Shown here in pieces: positions 61,648-64,000 of a stretch of DNA of 64,000 bases (position 1 is the first letter of the stretch; every line of letters begins with the position of its first letter). Location of the stretch: positions 2,046,001-2,110,000 of the forward strand of contig CP082962.1 in NCBI GenBank assembly GCA_021730285.1, in the 5' to 3' direction. Position numbers and translations under genes: made by a program. Origin of the DNA: Desulfovibrio sp. JY (GTDB lineage Bacteria > Desulfobacterota > Desulfovibrionia > Desulfovibrionales > Desulfovibrionaceae). The notes under the pieces are model-generated. The model did not search any database. It saw nothing but the letters and a program-made list of their open reading frames with translations, and was not told the origin of the DNA.

Positions 61648-61710
61648 AAAAGTTTCGGAAGGGGAGAGCGCGAGAGGGGAGAACCCTTTTCAAAGGGTTT
61701 CCCCTCTCGC
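61648..61710 (-). terminator. Dispersed stop-codon-associated hairpin R14, after asdA
   Basis: GCGAGAGGGGAGAACCC...GGGTTTCCCCTCTCGC stem (61670-61710) with AAAAAGTTTC at the distal end, ten bases past the asdA stop. Nearly identical to R2 and R13. Confidence 0.75.
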
Positions 61711-61719
61711 ATCCTCTTC

Positions 61720-63330
61720 TCACTTCTGTCTTTTCTCAGCTTCCCACTCGCGTTTGTAGTCCTCGAGCAACTCGCTGATGGCCCGGCCGATCCGCTTGTA
61801 TTGCGGCGTGTCCAGGTTGGCCTGGGACACGCGCACGGACATGGTGGGGCCGGCGAAGCCGCCGCCGTCCATGAGCACCACGTCCTTTTCCCTGGCCAGC
61901 CGCCAGACGAAGTCGATGGGCTCGTGGGCGTCGCGCAGCCAGTCGTCGAAGTCGCGGCCGTAGCGCGCCGCCGCCAGCTTGTGGATATCGATGGTGGCGT
62001 AATAGCGGGCGCAGCCGGGACCGTCATGGGGCGGCGCGATGCCGAGGCCCCGGTAGAGCGCGGCGTAGCGTTCGGCCAGGAGCCCCCGGGCCTCGTTTTT
62101 ATAGTCATGGGCTGCGGCGTCGAGGAGTTCGGCCAGGGAGAAAAAGACCATCATGGCCTGCTGGGGCGTGGACAGGCCGGCGGTGTGGTTTAGGGCCACG
62201 GCCCGGCTGTCGGCCACCAGCCGGTCGATGAGCTTCAAGCCGTCCGGGTCGGTGGTGATGGAGGCGTAGCGTTGCCGCAGGGCCTTGCGCTTGGCTTCGG
62301 GCAGGGCGGCGATCATGGGGTCGAGGGCGTTGTCCCGGGCGATGCCGATGACCCCGAGCCGCCAGCCGGTGCAGCCGAAATACTTGGAGTAGGAATAGAC
62401 CAGGATGGTATTCCGGGGCGCCAGGGCGGCCAGGGAGGTGAAGCCGTCGACAAAGGTGCCATAGACGTCGTCGGTGAGGATGACGAGGTCCTTGCGCCGG
62501 CTGGCCACGAGGTCGGCGATGCGCTCCAGGGATTCTCTTGAAAGGCTGATCGACGGCGGGTTGGACGGGTTGACCAGGAAAAACGCCTTGACCGCGGGAT
62601 CGGCCAGTTTTTCCAGCTCGCCTTCCGGGAACTGCCAGCCGAGGCTTTCGTCCATGGCGATGCGCAGGCTGGTCAGCTCGTAGTCGGCCAGGGGCGGAAT
62701 CTCGAGGTAGGGCGAAAAGATGGGCGTGGCGATGGCCAGGGTGTCGCCGGGCGTCAGCAGGCCGTTTTCCTTGAGCGTGTTGAAAAGGTAGCTGATGGCG
62801 GCCGTGCCCCCCTCGGTAAGAAAGAAGTCCATGCCTCCGGCCGGGGGACGGCCGTCGAAGAGCGCGGCGTCGAGGTAGGCCCGGACGATTTTCTCGGTCA
62901 GGGGCAGCACCCGGTCCGGACTTGGATAGTGGTCGCCCAGGATGGCGTCGGCCATCTCGTAGGCAAAGGCGTCGCCGTCGAGGCCGAGCCGGCCGGTGAC
63001 AAAGCGGTAGGCGTCGGTCAGAAACCGTGCGCCGTCCCGGTCGGCGTTGGCGGCGCAAAAAGCCAAAAGCCTTTGGCCGCAGCCCTGCCGTTCGGGGACG
63101 CCGGCCATGCCCGGCCGGGTCATCACGCGCCGGCCTTCCTCCAGGGCGAAGCCGCCGAAAAGGAAATAGGCTTCGCGCGGGGCAGTGGCGATCCAGTTGG
63201 GATTGCCCCGGCCGGCGTTGATCATCATCTTTTCGTGATTGGTTTTGGCCAGGTCGGCCAGCTTGTTTTTGAGCTCGAAGGGACTGAGATGCTCGTACCG
63301 TTTTTCTTCGGCGACCCGGTCGGCGGCCAT
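61720..63330 (-). CDS. asdA: Bifunctional aspartate aminotransferase/aspartate 4-decarboxylase
   Basis: 536 residues, the length of AsdA rather than ordinary aminotransferases (about 400). The PLP lysine is Lys316 in VYSYSKYFGCTGWRLG. FFLVNPSNPPSISL and ILTDDVYGTFVDGF are typical of AsdA, and the N-terminal extension HLSPFELKNKLADLAK is characteristic. It converts L-aspartate to L-alanine and CO2 and can transaminate. Start after AAGGAGG. It is not linked to a visible aspartate/alanine antiporter gene. Confidence 0.92.
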   Translation of the reverse strand: MAADRVAEEKRYEHLSPFELKNKLADLAKTNHEKMMINAGRGNPNWIATAPREAYFLFGGFALEEGRRVMTRPGMAGVPERQGCGQRLLAFCAANADRDGARFLTDAYRFVTGRLGLDGDAFAYEMADAILGDHYPSPDRVLPLTEKIVRAYLDAALFDGRPPAGGMDFFLTEGGTAAISYLFNTLKENGLLTPGDTLAIATPIFSPYLEIPPLADYELTSLRIAMDESLGWQFPEGELEKLADPAVKAFFLVNPSNPPSISLSRESLERIADLVASRRKDLVILTDDVYGTFVDGFTSLAALAPRNTILVYSYSKYFGCTGWRLGVIGIARDNALDPMIAALPEAKRKALRQRYASITTDPDGLKLIDRLVADSRAVALNHTAGLSTPQQAMMVFFSLAELLDAAAHDYKNEARGLLAERYAALYRGLGIAPPHDGPGCARYYATIDIHKLAAARYGRDFDDWLRDAHEPIDFVWRLAREKDVVLMDGGGFAGPTMSVRVSQANLDTPQYKRIGRAISELLEDYKREWEAEKRQK

Positions 63331-63430
63331 GCGTGTCCTCCTTGGCGGTGTCGGAGAGGCGGGACCACGGCATGGTACGGCATGGCCGCGTTTCGGTAAA
63401 TCGCCTTGCCGGGAAACCGCTTTCCCGGCG

Positions 63431-63841
63431 TCAGCCCGTCGTCCCGTGTTCCCGGGCGAAGGCGGCGAAGCGCTGGTCGTCGTTGCGGATGTGGCCGACG
63501 AACCACTCCCCCAGGTATTCGAGCGTTTCCAGGGACAAGAGTCCCGGCCCCTCGCTGGTGCGCTGTTCCAGGTCCCGCGTCATGCTGCGGAAGGTGTCGT
63601 GCTGGCGGCGATGGTCCGCGAGATCCGGGTAGTCGTAGCCGGCCATGGTGGCCTCCTCGTCGGTAAAATGGCCGTCGGCATAGGCCCGCATGCCCTGGAA
63701 GGCGTCCAGCACGCCCTGCCGATGGTGCCCCGCCTGTATCTGCGCCCCCAGTTCGGAAAGCATGTCCAGAAACATCCGGTGTTGCTCGTCGATGGCGTCA
63801 AAGCCGGTCCTCAGGCTGTCGTCGAAGATGGTGGACTGCAT
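63431..63841 (-). CDS. Bacteriohemerythrin
   Basis: 136 residues, one four-helix hemerythrin domain with the complete ligand set: His21, His58, Glu62, His77, His81, His117 and Asp122 (DEQHRMF, HFTDEEATM, HRRQH, HIRNDD). It binds oxygen at a di-iron site and probably buffers or delivers O2 in this anaerobe; Desulfovibrio DcrH carries such a domain. Here it is free-standing and soluble. AAGGA lies about 12 bases before the start. Confidence 0.93.
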   Translation of the reverse strand: MQSTIFDDSLRTGFDAIDEQHRMFLDMLSELGAQIQAGHHRQGVLDAFQGMRAYADGHFTDEEATMAGYDYPDLADHRRQHDTFRSMTRDLEQRTSEGPGLLSLETLEYLGEWFVGHIRNDDQRFAAFAREHGTTG

Positions 63842-63915
63842 GGAGAATTCTCATCCTTCAAGGTGGTGGGACAGGCCGCCTCGAAGCCCGGGGCGGCCTG
63901 CCGGCGAACCGGGGA

Positions 63916-64000
63916 TTATTCCGGCGGGGCCATGAACTGCGGGCCGACGGGGTCGGTCACGTGTTCGGCCAGGATACGGTTAACGGCCTCGAAATCGGCG
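63916..64000 (-). CDS. C-terminal end of an unidentified gene (start outside window)
   Basis: On the minus strand the window edge is in an open frame encoding ADFEAVNRILAEHVTDPVGP and ending FMAPPE before a stop at 63916-63918, 75 bases upstream of the hemerythrin gene. It is too short to assign. Confidence 0.55.
   Translation of the reverse strand, partial: ADFEAVNRILAEHVTDPVGPQFMAPPE

Noticed and set aside
1-64000. tRNA, rRNA, CRISPR array, insertion sequence or prophage
   Set aside because: No tRNA arm signatures, no regularly spaced direct repeats and no transposase, integrase or phage structural motifs were seen. The repeats present are isolated palindromes.

Overview
This 64 kb window is GC-rich chromosomal DNA from a bacterium. 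It is almost certainly a sulfate-reducing member of the Desulfovibrionaceae (Desulfovibrio/Solidesulfovibrio type); the name is an inference from gene content. The supporting content is rubredoxin, multiheme c-type cytochromes, a chemoreceptor with a CxxCH haem motif, bacteriohemerythrin, futalosine-pathway menaquinone genes, an aldehyde:ferredoxin oxidoreductase fragment, FmdE, an octahaem protein fused to a CydA-like membrane domain, and a MucR regulator. I see no rRNA, tRNA, CRISPR array, transposase or prophage. The window opens inside an AOR-family gene and closes inside the 3' end of an unidentified minus-strand gene.

Layout. 1-5 kb: AOR fragment, class II aldolase-like protein, glycosyltransferase, then convergent alkylation repair (ogt and an Ada-AlkA fusion). 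5.5-9.6 kb: stress and chromatin genes (htpG, two hsp20, mucR, HU). 9.6-14 kb: PPC-domain protein, rubredoxin, haem-c chemoreceptor, tetrahaem cytochrome. 14-22.5 kb: minus-strand purL, polyprenyl synthase, mqnD, mqnB and nucleotide-sugar dehydrogenase, with menG nearby; four of these serve menaquinone synthesis. 22.8-27 kb: the two-gene CydA-like/octahaem system and a secreted Cys-containing protein. 27-33.4 kb: DUF362 ferredoxin, MscS channel, SPOUT methyltransferase and an apparently split rdgC. 33.6-42.5 kb: small Cys protein, a MerR remnant joined to a methyltransferase, and an MdtABC-type RND pump operon. 42.7-50 kb: RlmM-like methyltransferase, response-regulator phosphatase with STAS partner, MocR regulator, DUF2917 protein, phosphofructokinase, shikimate kinase. 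50-64 kb: ECF sigma with a ZraP-like partner, FtsX permease, two chemoreceptors, aminotransferase, SLOG-like protein, FmdE, AsdA, hemerythrin.

The most unusual feature of the window is its intergenic DNA. At least 14 copies of a hairpin family, plus related hairpins, sit mostly just after stop codons in a constant orientation. Their stems differ between copies but stay self-complementary, and two copies supply the C-termini of the preceding proteins. Two further structured families also pair a recognisable apex with variable arms that remain complementary. Gene-level items worth following are the CydA-like/octahaem pair, the split rdgC and the MerR-methyltransferase junction.
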